A stretch of 64,000 nucleotides of DNA from positions 19,748,459 to 19,812,458 of the forward strand of contig OX388349.1 of the NCBI GenBank assembly GCA_947579665.1, read 5' to 3'. Shown piece after piece: positions 34,430 to 46,310 of the stretch. Position 1 is the stretch's first letter; every line of letters begins with the position of its first letter. A model generated the notes under the pieces. That model searched no databases and was not told the DNA's origin. It worked only from the letters and a program-made list of their open reading frames with translations. The translations under genes and the position numbers were made by a program. This stretch comes from Sympetrum striolatum (Eukaryota > Arthropoda > Insecta > Odonata > Libellulidae).

Positions 34430-34740
34430 AATAATATGAATTTGTAATTTAGGTTAGGTTATAGCTGATAATGTAAAGATGTAATGGGAACTATAGTAAA
34501 TGTACGTATTGTAATGGGAATTAAATGTATGGTAGTGTAGCATTTGTGATTGTTTAACAATGGTTGTAAAATGTATCTGTGATAATTGTAATATGTAATG
34601 ATGTATAATTACTTTTAATTGGTATATTTAGTGAATAGTTAATTTGTAGTTTTAATTAATTGCAATATAATTAATGGCATTGATTCATCCTGTACATACT
34701 ACTTTGTATGTTCTAGGACCAATAAATCCAGTATTATGAT
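34430..34740 (+). mobile_element. Possible LINE 3' UTR tail
   Basis: A G/T/A-rich, C-poor stretch with repeated TGTAATGGGAA and TGTAA words ends in TACTACTTTGTATG, GTTCTAGGACCAATAAATCC. A strand-biased composition ending near AATAAA is typical of non-LTR retrotransposon tails. No coding remnant was found directly upstream. Confidence 0.35.
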
Positions 34741-35104
34741 TACGTTTAAAAGAAATTATTTACTCATTTTTCCGTATGTTCCCATCCTGTCATAGAGACT
34801 TTGACTGTAGTCATTGGCCTGCAAATCGATGATCTATCGTCGAATTCGGATGTGAATCTGCTAGCGGTGAAGCGGTTCGACCGTGACGCTCTCAAAAATG
34901 CGGGGAAAGGATTGGAAAAGCAGAGCGACGATCTGCGAATGAATCCCAAATAAAGGTCTCCCCACTGGAAACACAAACTGATTAATTCACCACCGTCCTC
35001 ATGTTTCCAGCCGTATACTGAGCATCCTTGTTTTAAAGAAAGATGATTTGGTATCGGAATGCACCATTTTTGGCTCTCTATGAATACGTATGGCTTTGCT
35101 GGTT

Positions 35105-35225
35105 TCAGATACATTGTCGCCCTTGAACAACAATACATCGCTATCTTGTCTGTTGACAATAATTATTCTCCCGCGATCATTGTTGCGTAACGCATCATTA
35201 ATTGCAACAATGCTCCTTTGTTACT
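35105..35225. repeat. AACAAT/ATTGTT cluster
   Basis: ACATTGTCGCC, GAACAACAATAC, GTTGACAATAATTA, TCATTGTTGCG and TTGCAACAATGC occur within 120 bases in both orientations. Confidence 0.5.
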
Positions 35226-36830
35226 CGTCAGGTCTCTCTGGAGGTGTCACGTGCCAAATTCTTCCCTCATCATCGCTTGTTTTCTTTTCTTACGGTGTTA
35301 TTTCGCCTTTCGAAAACATCTCTTTTTCATTCTTGGGGCCATTTTGTGCATGTTGTTCTTTCTTCTTCTGTGAGCAGCCCTTCCAATTTTAACGCGATCT
35401 TTCGAAATCTTTCTTTTTATCTTCGTGTCTTCGTCTTCTTTTTTGTTTCGTCTTTCCAAATATTTCTCGTCCTCTTGAACCCCAGTTGTTGTTCATTTCT
35501 CTCTCTTAAAATATCTGGAGAATTGTTTTGTCTATCTCGTGTCACGCACTTCGTAGAATTACCCAAAAAAACTCACTTTAATTTTATTGCTTTTGCAATC
35601 TATTTTCTGCTTTGCTAAATTTCGTCTTTCAGTTTTAGTTGATATAAATTGTGATTTTAGTGGAATTGGGTGTTTTTTATAAAAGAATATTTTTGTGTTA
35701 GAGTTGTAATCTTTACAAAGGTCGTTATGTAGGTCATAGGAGAGTTTAAATTAAGATCACCGTCACATTTAACTAGTTGCAAGGCATTCTAAAGAGAATA
35801 TTTACTCTTCAGATTCCCTCATAAGAATTTTGGTGTGAATGAAAAAGAATTCAAGTTAATTTATTTATTGTGTGCTTTTCATCGAATCACTTTTCATTGC
35901 GCACCAAAAGTTTGCTATTTTTATGGTACCCTGTCCTCCGCCAAAGCGTGATTCACTGGATTTCTGCGTAATATCAGATACGCGTGTTAAATATGTGCAG
36001 AGAAAAGATAGGGAATTTCAGCATACCCTATATCATCCGAAGATTTATGCCGGAGGTTAGGAAATCAGTTGCTTTTTTGGCTATTCAATGCCATCTTTTG
36101 TTCTCTTCTTGAAATAAGCGCATGCATTTTAATGATTAAGTTTTTCATTCTTACTCATATAGTCAAGTGAAAGTCAAACTGGAAATATTTTGCATAGATT
36201 TATTTAGCAATTTTATATTTATTTTCGCAGTTTCGATGTCGTAAGATAAGAATTTGAGGGACTCTCAAGTGCGACCTATTGGCATTAAACGTGGCCTTTA
36301 TATGATATAAATCTTTTCTTTTTATCCTCCATACTTGAGGAATTCCTTATCTGACATTTTTCCTAAAGTGGGTCAGATTCACATTCGAGAAGTTGTGAAT
36401 TTGCAAAATATCCGGTCGTTTCTGCAATTTTCCCGGGATTTTTATTAGTATCTATTTCTATTACTATTTACAATATTTTCTGTATAAATTAAAAAATAAA
36501 TAATCGCTAAAAATGAATAATACGATTTATTTCAACGAATTATTGATACATGATTGTTTAAAGATTTTTCATCGTAAGTGAGACTAAATTATATGGGATT
36601 TGTAATATCATTTATTAGAAATGATAACACATTACCTGGAATGAAATTCTAGCATATTTGACTATTTTGTTAAATATATGAATAAAATATATTCTGTAAT
36701 TATTTAATGTATAGCCACTGGAAGTAATTTAGTCGGTTGCTTTAATTGTAGCTAGTTAATTACTCTTAATCTCTCTACTTTCGATATAATTAGAAATCCG
36801 AATTAGATACGAATAAACAAAATATTAATA
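35226..36830. other. Pyrimidine-rich then AT-rich non-coding DNA
   Basis: The plus strand is very T/C-rich from 35.2 to 35.6 kb. This opens a 138-codon frame (35202-35618) full of Phe, Ser and Leu, with no motif and no signal-peptide-like ending. I regard it as compositional. The remainder shows nothing recognisable. Confidence 0.45.
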
Positions 36831-37430
36831 AATGAATTTATGGATAAATAAACTTGTTTTAGTAGCTTTATCTTACGTTCGTCTGTTACATTGTGAATTT
36901 CCTTTTAGAATTTCTCTTTCGACGGAATCAAGCGTATATGTTATATTTAGCCTGTGCGAAGGTGCTATAGAACCGTTTTTCTCTCTGTGGCCCCTTCTCC
37001 CCAATCGCCTTACATTAAGTGAAAGGCAATTTCCCCTCTGCTGTTTTTTAATGTCCTTCGCACCTCCCGAGGTGTGCAGCCCCTCGTTTTTGTGGAAATT
37101 GGAAGCTCTCCAAAAGTCCTTTGGACCCGAGAGAGGGAGCTATTGTCGGCGGAAATGAGCTCGGAACGGCCTCGCGACCATTTTCGCGATTTGATAATCC
37201 GCTGTCTCTCTCTCCGATGATGTGTGGCAGGGGATGCCCATCACTCCATTTGGTGCAAACACAGTTTATTCACCACTGCTTCTTTCAGCCACATTTACTA
37301 AGGATCCCTTTCGGAAGCTGCTGCCTATCAGTGTGTGGCAGGGTGTGTATTATAGAAACCAAAGCAAAATTTTATTTGCTTTTTACGGCCTCGGATCTTT
37401 CGTAGAAACGGGACTTTGAAACGGTTTGTC
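36831..37430. other. Non-coding DNA with a CpG-richer segment
   Basis: Two frames of 94-108 codons overlap in different phases at 36.83-37.40 kb without recognisable domains. The short phrase GTGTGGCAGGG recurs at about 37221 and 37334 (some 110 bases apart). I cannot assign a gene. Confidence 0.35.
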
Positions 37431-38710
37431 TTCGTGTCTATCTAAATAGTCCAGTGTCTGACATATTTACAATTAAATTTGCCTTTTAAATTATTATTGT
37501 ATCAAATTACTGATTGTTGTGCAACCATTAAACCTGTCATTGTTGGATCGAAAGTAGCAAATTTCAACAATTAAATTTATTTAAATATAATGACAGTTAA
37601 AGTAGTTGATTAAAAATTTTCCGTTAATAAAAAATAAAATCAATTAAAGCCATGCATACCATGATTTTAACGTAGGTATCATAACATTCTTTTTCTATTT
37701 TTCTTATCTTTCAATGCATATTTAATAACATCATATGAGAAACTGAATTAAATTACATCAAATTCCGTAATTTTTCAATTGTTTTTAATTTTTATTATCT
37801 GATAGTGTATTCTTTCAGTGGCATAAAAAATTATAAATATATTTAGCTATAAAATATGTGCGTTGCGAAAAGATATTTAAAACCTTCCTTTCACGCTTAT
37901 TTTCCGATGAAAATTTCCCATACAGTTATCGGAATACCGGTATATCTGATTAAATACAACTTCCATTACCGGTAGTAGAAAATCGAACAATGTGTCTAGT
38001 TGCCATGGTGTTACAGCTCTGTCGTTCTCGCGAATAATGAATGAAGTCGTCGTCCCGACTTACGCCAGTTTTAAGGAACACGGTTGACCCATTTAACTGG
38101 AATGTTTACTTTAGGAATACGAGTCTCGGTGGGGCAGATTTATTGTGGCCTCGGGGTGCTATTGCGTTTGAGATGGAAAGGTGCGATTTATGAAAGACCG
38201 CCTCCTTCGTCAAGATTACGCAGCCACGGTATACTCCTCGCAGTTTGAACCGCTTTTTAAAATCGTTTTCTTATATAGAAAGGATGCGTTTCTTGCTAAC
38301 ACATCTCGATGAACATTTTTCACTTGTCCTTCTCTTCGAGGTGCGGGTGGGAGGAAAAGGCATGTTTAATTTACTGCCTCGATCCTATCCATGGAAGTGG
38401 TTATATTGAAGGTATGAGCGATGCCGAGCGGTGGAATTTATCCTGGTTACTTCTTATTGAGTGCGATTAAAATTAATATGTATATATAGTTTAGGTTTGG
38501 AGCTTACTGTTTTTGGATTTTATATCACTACGCATGCTGTCTTATTGCGGATATAATGCAAACTACTTCATTTTTTCATTTCTTCTAATAAGTCTCATTG
38601 CACCTCCAAAGATATTGATAACTAATATTGTTGGGAATGAGTGTTCACTTAGTTGGTTGAGAGAATAATTGGATGTTGATTGACTGAGATGGTGTCTTAC
38701 TGTAAAATAT
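37431..38710. other. Non-coding DNA, CpG-richer at 38.17-38.46 kb
   Basis: AT-rich to about 38.0 kb, then a moderate CpG patch without exon signals. Confidence 0.4.
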
Positions 38711-38714
38711 TGAG

Positions 38715-38990
38715 CCCAAAGGCTGTTAGGACCTCATTCCCTTTCATATTAGCCATCGAAAGCTAAAATGAGGTGAATGAGGCTTACTTGGCAAGATGAG
38801 GAGTGAGGTAGTTTGCTTTCCTCCCTGAGTCAGTATGCTATCTTCTGACCAAGTCTACGTAAGAGAAGCACAATTACTCTCGAGTAACACGTTTCTTTAG
38901 AACAAACCTTAATCATTGCCATAATTCAACATCACTCATACCTCAGTAAATCTCATATCATCCCAGTCTCGAGAAAAAAGTAAATATAAG
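38715..38990 (+). repeat. GAGTGAGG-family repeat, one of the longest copies
   Basis: Reads GGACCTCATTCCCT, then AGGTGAATGAGGCTTACTTG, GATGAGGAGTGAGGTAGTTT, and continues through TACGTAAGAGAAGCAC and CATCACTCATACCTC to about 38990. The copy at 52.75 kb shares the same later landmarks (GAGCAGCAC, CATCAATCATACCTCA), so the element is at least ~250 bases long. No poly(A), tRNA head or terminal inverted repeat could be identified. Confidence 0.7.
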
Positions 38991-39039
38991 ATATTTTTTC
39001 TCTATCCTGTGCCAAAATATAAAGAAAAATATTCATCAG

Positions 39040-39245
39040 GATAGAGTGGCAGGATCTAAGATGGCGTTTTAAGGGTATATGAATGGTTCAAAAGGGAGAG
39101 GAAGGCCAGAGAAGATGCTGTTTGATTGAGGGTTATTGGGATGTCGATGAGGTGTACGTAGCTTTGAGAATATAAGAGAATAGCTGTAAATATGTGTGGG
39201 TGTAGCCGACAATCCATGCATAGATAGGATTACGGATAAGTATTA
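39040..39245 (+). pseudogene. LINE C-terminal coding remnant
   Basis: The frame from 39079 reads MNGSKGRGRPEKMLFD before a stop. GRGRP(R/E)K followed by a hydrophobic/Asp segment is characteristic of the region after the reverse transcriptase domain of several arthropod non-LTR retrotransposons. Flanking frames are broken by stops and frameshifts. It is a fossil fragment, identified by resemblance only. Confidence 0.4.
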
Positions 39246-39624
39246 TGATTAGACGAGGCGAATATCGTGCTTTCCACGTAAGTGAATGGTATTAGCGGAA
39301 TGTATTCTGAGATTCCGAGGAAATTTCGACACTTGGTTGGCTTTAGCAATTTTCATCCCTTTTCGCCTTTTAATCGGGGATTACTCGCTAACGCATTAAA
39401 CTCCGATTCACCCCTTATTAAGTTGGTCAAGTGGATTTACTTGGAGTAACGCAATTACGGAGCACATTCGCCGGCCTTGAGTTATTTTTCCTGTAAGTGG
39501 ATGAACCCCAGGGATAATCAATTTATACATGACGAAGGTGATCTCATGTGAATGGAATCCACTCGTCCGGCATCTCCCGCGATTAAACATCGCCTCTACA
39601 AATACTGGTGAATGAACTGAATTA

Positions 39625-39750
39625 TACTCGGGGATGGAAATTAATGCCAGAAAAAGTGAAGCTGTGCTGGGATTTGGGGAAAGAAAGGGTAGTCCACAAT
39701 CATGGGTTGATTGTGGATGTGATATTTCGTGGAAAAGAATATTAAGTTGA
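39625..39750 (+). pseudogene. LINE reverse-transcriptase remnant
   Basis: A 41-codon open stretch starts YSGMEINARKSEAVLGFG. The G-[LM]-x-[IL]-N-x-x-K-[ST] pattern followed by a hydrophobic strand is the conserved motif after the catalytic core of non-LTR reverse transcriptases. The frame ends in stops and the downstream sequence remains purine-rich as if decayed coding DNA. It lies downstream of the C-terminal-like fragment at 39.05 kb, the wrong order for a single intact element, so these are separate pieces or rearranged. Confidence 0.5.
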
Positions 39751-39889
39751 TGAAACGAGAGAGAGGATATATTTTAGTATTATTAAGGAGGAAATCGTTT
39801 TCGGCTGAAGATCTGGAGCCACAAAGATGGATAAGCTGTGTATGAATCGGTTAAATAAGTTATTCATTAATGGAAGATTCTGCCACTCT

Positions 39890-40780
39890 TCTAATACAAA
39901 CATCGCCCATTAAGAAATGGCCTCGTTAGTCGTAGTTTGAATTTTTCTCTCTGCTACTTCCTTAAAGAACAGTTGTGATCTTAATTTAAAAATTTAATGT
40001 AAATATAAAATAAAATTCTTATGAAATTTATATAAAAATAAGCATTTATATAGGTAAACTGTGAATTTTTTTAACATAAATCTTACATTTTTATTTAATA
40101 ATTCTTAATATTGTTAATAACAGAACTTTTGATTTATATTTCTAGGTAAGAATATTAAAGCCCATTAAGCTTTTTGTGTGAATGATTTTTACAATGTCAT
40201 ATAAGTAAATGAAAACATAACAATGGATGCCATAAAGACCCCCGAGTCCAAACGACTCATCAGGGGATGATCATGCAAAAGAATATAAATACATATCGTT
40301 TAAATAATATTAATAATCTATTTCTTTACACAGTTATCATGTGAAATTTCAAAGATATTTCCGAAATATTTACTGATCTCTATTAATTATGTTTGGATAT
40401 GAATTCCATTTAAATACTATAAATCAACCAACCTCTATCAAACAACGCGTTAATGATTTATTTATCCTTTTGTTATTTGCTTATTTTTCTTGAGTGATTT
40501 CCTATGTTATTGCTTATCTCGATAACTTATCTCTAAACGGTGATCAGAAATAATTGCATATTGATATAATTTGTTACTATGCTGCTAAATTGTTGCTATG
40601 AAAGTAAACTTTAACAAAATCCGGAATTATTTTCTTATTAAATATTAATACTGCTATACTATTATTACTAATAATACTAATATTAAATTTATATGCTGTG
40701 CATAAATATCTAGACTAAAATACATTATTCACTACTTATAACTTATAATCGAACCTTGCAACGTTAATCATCGTTATAAA
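39890..40780. other. AT-rich non-coding DNA
   Basis: Very AT-rich, few CGs, no feature recognised. Confidence 0.55.
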
Positions 40781-41260
40781 TTTCACAGCGTGCCAGGGTT
40801 TCAAAATTATTGTTTACCGACATCTAGTCCCTCGCAACGGCGAAGGAATGCCGGAAATAACAACTTATTTAAACTAGATAAAAGTGGAGGGCTAGGACAG
40901 CAATAGGTCGTTAATTAATTAAAAGTCATTTCTCAAACAGTCGTGTTTTTGTTTGTCGAGAAACATTTGCGATGGGATTAATTTGTGCTTCAAAGGCAGG
41001 CTTTGCAAAAAGAGCGGACTTCTTTCGGACGATATCCGCTCGAGTGCGTGTTCCGTGCCAAATCGTGCGAATAATGTCTTCGCTCAGAATGGCAATTGGA
41101 GTCCAATGGGAAGCTGCACATGTGACTCCCGCTGAGAAGCGAGTTCAAACAGGCTTAACGCCCACGGCTTTTTTATATCACTTTAATCTCGTTAAGAGAT
41201 CCGCTCTTATCAGCCATTGCGTGCTGTTAAACTCATCTAACGCACTAAAATAAAGGACTC
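40781..41260. other. CpG-dense patch
   Basis: Contains GGACGATATCCGCTCGAGTG and GCACATGTGAC (an E-box CACATG). Overlapping frames of 60 and 93 codons have no domain. A candidate regulatory element in AT-rich surroundings. Confidence 0.35.
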
Positions 41261-41339
41261 ATTAGATGTGATTAAATACATGTTATGTCCCAGGTGTGAA
41301 ATTAGAGAATTAGTAAAAATATAGACTTGTAAGACTAAA

Positions 41340-41600
41340 AGATTGTCGCATGTTGTTAAGAAAAGTGGTATTGTTACAACTTTCAATAATTCTTCGTTTT
41401 AATATAACGCCATTACGTTACGCAATGTCGTTTTAAATTCAACAATCAATTATTATATTACGCAATAGTATCATCATTGATAGATATATTAAATTTCTTC
41501 TGATACGCTAACATCATAATTTATAAACTACAACAATAGATCCAATAGAAATAGAAGTGTTCATATTATGTAACAATGAGCAGATGTCTAATTTGAGATA
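41340..41600 (+). repeat. AACAAT-word cluster
   Basis: GTATTGTTACAACTTTCAATAATTC, TTCAACAATCAATTATTA, ACAACAATAGATC and GTAACAATGAGC lie within about 230 bases, separated by irregular AT-rich spacers. Confidence 0.45.
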
Positions 41601-42179
41601 TCAATCAATTATGTAGTACGTGTGGTAATTAGCGTAATGAATAATGAATTATTGCAGCAGCCAATGTGGCGTTATATAAGACTTCAAGGTTGATTAAAGC
41701 TGTTTGTGTGTTGAATGAGAAAGAGTAGATGGTTAGAAACATTCATTTTGCAACAGAATGCCGAAGTGAAACTATTTAAATAGCTTGTTTATATAAGCGA
41801 GAATAATTAGTCAAATTAAAACTGGCTGGTTCCATTAAAAATTCTTACTATCGGAAAATTAAAACACCTGAAAATATGAGATTTTTAATGATTTATTTAC
41901 GTGTATGATTTTATAATTTGGCGTAGTTTTATTTTTTGTTATTTTTTATGTTACTTACGTAAGATTTAGATAGTTTGATCTTTGTAATTGGGTTTGTACA
42001 TGCTTAAATTTAAATCGAATTAAATATATTTTACAACAATAAGTATAAGTAGTTTATAATTAATCATTATTTGGTTTTAAACAATAAGTACAATTAGGTA
42101 TCCGTTAAAAACAAATTTTTACTACTGCTGCTGAAGAATAATTGAAGAAGTGATTGCAAGAATAAATCCAATAATCGGC

Positions 42180-42350
42180 GATTATTTCAACAATGAGTTG
42201 TTATCGTCAACAATAAACTTAACTATCTTAAACAACAATAAATCATTTGTTTTAAGTGAATAGTTTAGATTCCAAATATGACCTCAATAGTCATTATTAA
42301 AATAAAAAAAAGGGTTTCAACAATAAGTTCCTATGGTCAACAATTAAAAC
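42180..42350 (+). repeat. TCAACAATAA cluster
   Basis: TTTCAACAATGAGTTGTTATCG, GTCAACAATAAAC, AAACAACAATAAATC, TTTCAACAATAAGTTCCTATGG and GTCAACAATTAAA recur. The pair TTTCAACAATRAGTT...GTCAACAAT appears twice about 130 bases apart, which suggests a duplicated ~25-30-base motif pair. Confidence 0.6.
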
Positions 42351-42369
42351 TCTAAGCTTAGCGACGATA

Positions 42370-42860
42370 AATCAAAGTAGCGAGCGATCAAAAAAGAGCG
42401 ATTGGGCGGGCACGCAATGTGAATGCATCGCGGAAGAGGGCAATGCTGCACGACCTTAACTTTCTCCCTCAGAGGAGTTACTCAATCCATTCGTAAATGA
42501 ATAACTTGGAACTGGTTTCGAGACCGAATTTCTCCCGCACAACTTGAAAGAGATTTTGCGTAGAGCGCGGGATCTGATCGATGGAGGTGTCGTGACGCGT
42601 GAGGACGATAAGCCCTTCCAATTAGACTGCGGAAAACAAGCCGAAGGTAGCGGTGAAAGAGATGAAAAGAGATTGAATAGTATGAATGTCACGGAATTCA
42701 CGGGGGAAAAAGCGGATCGCTCGTTGTGACCTACTTCGAAAAGTGGACGTTTTACGAATGCGGCTGCTGCTGCTCCTCGGCACCCTCTGATTGCTTGCCA
42801 TTGTATCGACGCCGTGCAAGATAGAACAAAGGTTGTTAACAAGATGCCAGTCCCACTTTT
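42370..42860. other. CpG-dense patch
   Basis: Contains AGCGAGCGATC, GGGCGGGCACGC, GTGTCGTGACGCGTGAGGAC and others. The 138-codon minus-strand frame (42456-42872) overlaps two other frames and has no recognisable domain. Its openness is explained by the composition. Confidence 0.35.
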
Positions 42861-44095
42861 GACACGCTGCACGAATTTTGAGCCTCGAAATGTAAACTAT
42901 CGCTATTTCCTTCTACCGGATGGTTCACAGCAGAGGTAAACCGGACGTCTTTCCTTTGCTTCCTGAAACAAATATTATTATTTATGTAGTGTTTCTCCCA
43001 GGATTTTCAAAAAAATATCGGAAATTCCTTTACATTTGTGTAGCGATTAATTTATTTTATATTCCAAAAATTTCGATGTTATAATATTTTAACGCAAGCA
43101 AGATGCTTGTCGCTAAAATGTGGCCCGATCATTTTTTCAAGCGGCCTTTAAAATTAAACAAAAATTCTTAATCTATTTGTTTTCCAAAGTATACTGGAGA
43201 AAGTACCATGATTGTTTTGCCTGTCCCAGGCCCGGCCTTAGGTAGTTAGGAGTAGAGGTTCCCGCATCGGATTGCAGAAATTTACGGAGCACCACTTTCT
43301 TATACTTTTATAAGATTTATAAATTTATTTAGTCAATGGATGTTTTAGAATGTAGACGTTTTAACCACTCTCTCAATGTTTATTAGAAATGTTTATCCTC
43401 TTTGTCAGGAGATAACTTAATTTTCCACGGATTATATTTCAACATTACATGAGGATGGTCGTAAATAATCTCTATATGACATTATAATCACATACAATAA
43501 TAAATTCAATATTTATGGAAAATAGTTGTGTTGAAATTAAAAGCAGCATGAAGGAAAATTATCGAGGATCATGCATCAGCGGAATCGCTTCTTTCGAGGA
43601 TATTCTGGCCCAGGGCGATCCCAGCTTGGAGCTCTAACTTGATTCTCTTCGATGAAATTTGACGTATTCTCTATTTTTTCATAGATCTTTTATTTAAGTA
43701 CGTTTATACTTCTTAAAATTTATATTTTGTTTTCAAAGTAATTTAATTAATAAGCTAGGATATTGAGGGATGATGGTCTGAAAGGTAGAATTCGAAGAGC
43801 GGGAAATAAAAGAAGTAATAAATTGGATTACTGCAGACATGTAATGGTTAGTTTTTTCGCTAGGAATGATGTGAGAATAAAGGCTCTGTATTCGACGGAT
43901 TGAAGAGAAATAGAAAATCAATTTTAATTGATCTTTTTTGTTTTGATTTTTGACAAGGATGATCAAAATATGAATTGATGTAATTTAAATCGCTGCGGCA
44001 TTCCTTTACTGTTCCTTATAGAATCTTAACGAGCAATGAGAAAGTTTATCATGAATATAACTTGAATAAAAACAGGCGTTCTCTAGATACCTGAA
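42861..44095. other. AT-rich non-coding DNA
   Basis: No feature recognised with confidence. The purine-rich stretch at 43.76-43.92 kb reads in part LKGRIRRAGNKRSNKLDYCRHVM, faintly LINE-like, but is too degraded to call. Confidence 0.4.
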
Positions 44096-44099
44096 ATGT

Positions 44100-44700
44100 A
44101 TATGTTGACGATGCTCAGCCATCGGATGCTTCAAAGATCACTTTCGAGAACTCGCGATTCATTTGGAGGGAAAAAGGTGTCTTCCGCCGGGAGAGTTTAG
44201 CGGCGGCGGGTAAATTAGGCCATGCGCATGCGCAGGATGCAGTCGAATGGCAGAGGAAATGGCGGTAGGTCTCGAAAGCCGATCGAATGGAAAATATGCA
44301 GATGATGTGGCTTCTGGAAACCGCCAAGGGCGCTCCGATTTCGGGGCGATTAATCGCAGGCTGCACATCTCGCTAACACGCTAATCCGATTTTAAAACGT
44401 TCTCACCTAGCGTTACGGGCGATGCGGGCGGAACGAATTTTTTACGAACGGAAAACACGTTCGGAAAGTTGCGATGGAGATTCTGCACTCTGCTTTTAAA
44501 ATCGTTTTTTTCCGCTGAAGAGTTTGAAAGGAATCGATCTTTTTTGAAAACGTTTTCAGAAATTGTCCCAAAACCTCGGTGGCGTGAAAACGAAAATTGC
44601 CTTTTCCGTGATTTTCGAAACGAAAACGACTGCGATCGATTAGTGAATACGTGCACGAGCTATTCGTGAGTAAGTGAAAAATATGGATACCGTCTAATCG
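44100..44700. promoter_or_regulatory. CpG-dense block with palindromic NRF-1 site
   Basis: TGCGCATGCGCA at 44223-44234 is a perfect 12-base NRF-1/erect-wing palindrome, and GAAATGGCGG 30 bases downstream resembles a YY1/pleiohomeotic site. The block is rich in CG (CGCCGGGAGAG, GCGGCGGCGGG). No initiator or exon can be fixed on either strand. Overlapping frames of 83-91 codons lack domains. It could be a second promoter or an enhancer. Confidence 0.35.
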
Positions 44701-44959
44701 CCAAATCGACCCAGTAAAGTGATTTATCCGTGATCAGGGTCAGCTAGGGGTATTAGGCAAGTAAGGCAACCGCCTAGGGCCGCAGCATGCAGTGGAGCGG
44801 TAATGCTAGACTACGAAAAACGGCAAAAACTTAAAAAATAAAAAATAAAATTTATCAATGCTCATAAATGTAAAGAATTACCAGATTTTAATTTAAGTGA
44901 TTGTTGGTAAAATTTGAGGTATCCATTAAAAATTCTGCGGAATTATATCTTAATTATGA

Positions 44960-45120
44960 TGAGTGATTGTTGAAAACAATGTAGCGTGCCAAACAAGAAT
45001 GTGGCGTGAGTAACAACAATGTAGCCTTCGTAACATGCCGTGCGTTCCAGCAATGCGGCGTGCGTAACGTAAGTGTGGCGTGTGTGCCAACAATCGACAC
45101 CCGTATCTCAAATGTAACAA
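44960..45120 (+). repeat. ~20-bp minisatellite (AACAATGTAGCGTG)
   Basis: About seven imperfect units follow one another: AACAATGTAGCGTGCC, ACAAGAATGTGGCGTGAG, ACAACAATGTAGCCTTCG, CAGCAATGCGGCGTGCG, AACGTAAGTGTGGCGTG, CCAACAATCGACACC. Period is about 20 bases. The units are CpG-rich, unlike other AACAAT arrays, yet share AACAATGTAG with those at 5.5 and 7.3 kb. Confidence 0.8.
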
Positions 45121-45945
45121 TCCCTGAATAGAAATAGCCAATGTAAATAATTTATTTTGGTCATTACGTCCAATCAACCGGTGGTACTCACACGCATGCG
45201 TAAGTATTATTCACTATTCCCTTTTTCTCGCAATGCTTTTTTTATTATTTCCTATCCTTGGCAGTATTTTTCTCTAAAATTTATCGATATATCTTTCCAT
45301 GCATTCAGTTTTGTTCTGGAAATTATCTACTTATATTGTCTTCATGATTTCGTACACCACTCTATCAAATTTGTCTCGTTCTACCTCTCCCTTTCGAAAC
45401 CATTTCGCTTTCCTCTTTCTTAATTTAATTTATTTCCACGTAAGCATTAATTAGGAAAATGAGAAGTTTGTATATGATAGAATATACATAGTATACCGAA
45501 GATGCCAATTTGAACATTTCAACGTAATATGTAACTTTCGTTGCCTTCTTTAGGGGGCTCGTCCCTGTTTATCGGTCAAAGGATGTATTTTCATGGAGTG
45601 TTGAGCGCGATGCGGTAGTCGGCTGTCTCTTGTTTCTTGGGATGAAAGGCGTGGGATGACTTCCTGTATCGGAGAAGGGCGGGGCCGCAGGTGAGTTTTG
45701 GGCTTCAAGGTTACTTCGCTGCACCTGCCGAGATGTCCCACTCCCACTGGGACGCCTCAGGGCGCTGCAATCATGGGGGGGCGTACATACATCAATATTG
45801 TAATGCTGCGAAGGAGGATCACAGGCTAGAAAAACTGTAAAGCTTAACGTCTTTCCTAGTACGTGCGTGATAATGAGAGTATACTGAAGTAATCAGTAGT
45901 AGTTAAAATTTTTAAAAGTGCTTCGACATTTTAGGTCATTTCGCA
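45121..45945. other. Non-coding DNA
   Basis: No feature recognised. A GC-rich stretch at 45.55-45.78 kb with overlapping short frames has no motif. Confidence 0.4.
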
Positions 45946-45949
45946 CATT

Positions 45950-46024
45950 GGCTCCCATCGGGAATCGAACCCGGGGCCGCTTTCACCAAAGGCAAACGCA
46001 CTGTCCACTTGACTATCCGGGAGA
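45950..46024 (-). mobile_element. tRNA-like SINE head, well preserved
   Basis: On the minus strand A box TAGTCAAGTGG (46016-46006) and B box GGTTCGATTCC (45971-45961) lie at tRNA spacing, and CTCCC near the start can pair with GGGAG at the end. The anticodon arm does not form a clean seven-base loop. A tRNA-derived SINE or pseudogene is preferred over a functional tRNA gene. Confidence 0.75.
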
Positions 46025-46229
46025 TAATTAATCAATAATTAGTGATTTATTTAAGATATAAAGCAGTAATCAACGAACAGTTAGTAAAATAATTAGTAAT
46101 AGCTCATTGAAATAATTAGATTACCTATAATTGAAAATATAGCTAGTGAACATTAGTTATAATGTAAGTATAACTATTTTCATTCAATAGCAGAAGTAAG
46201 GAAGATATAATAGCAATTTCATGGTAAAA

Positions 46230-46310
46230 ATCGTCATGTTAACAATCGTCTTGGTAGCGATCGGCATGACAACTATCGTCATAGTAACAATCGTCATAGT
46301 AACAATATTA
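46230..46310 (+). repeat. 15-bp minisatellite (ATCGTCATAGTAACA)n
   Basis: Five consecutive 15-base units from 46230 to 46304: ATCGTCATGTTAACA, ATCGTCTTGGTAGCG, ATCGGCATGACAACT, then ATCGTCATAGTAACA twice. A degenerate sixth follows. The unit contains AACAATCG across the joint, linking it to the AACAAT theme. Confidence 0.95.

Noticed and set aside
35202..35618. 138-codon Phe/Ser/Leu-rich frame resembling a membrane protein
   Set aside because: The plus strand is almost pure pyrimidine here, which gives hydrophobic codons by composition. There is no start context, splice signal or motif.
42456..42872. 138-codon minus-strand frame
   Set aside because: Overlaps other frames on both strands in a CpG-rich patch and contains nothing recognisable.
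44740..44800. GC-rich phrase AAGGCAACCGCCTAGGGCCG as a repeat end
   Set aside because: Looks like fragments seen in dispersed repeats, but with a single clear copy here no family can be defined.
45950..46024. Functional tRNA gene on the minus strand
   Set aside because: Acceptor bases pair partly, but the anticodon stem is irregular and many similar heads in the window are clearly SINEs.
46230..46310. CRISPR-like array
   Set aside because: Units are contiguous 15-mers without unique spacers, and the surroundings are eukaryotic. It is a minisatellite.
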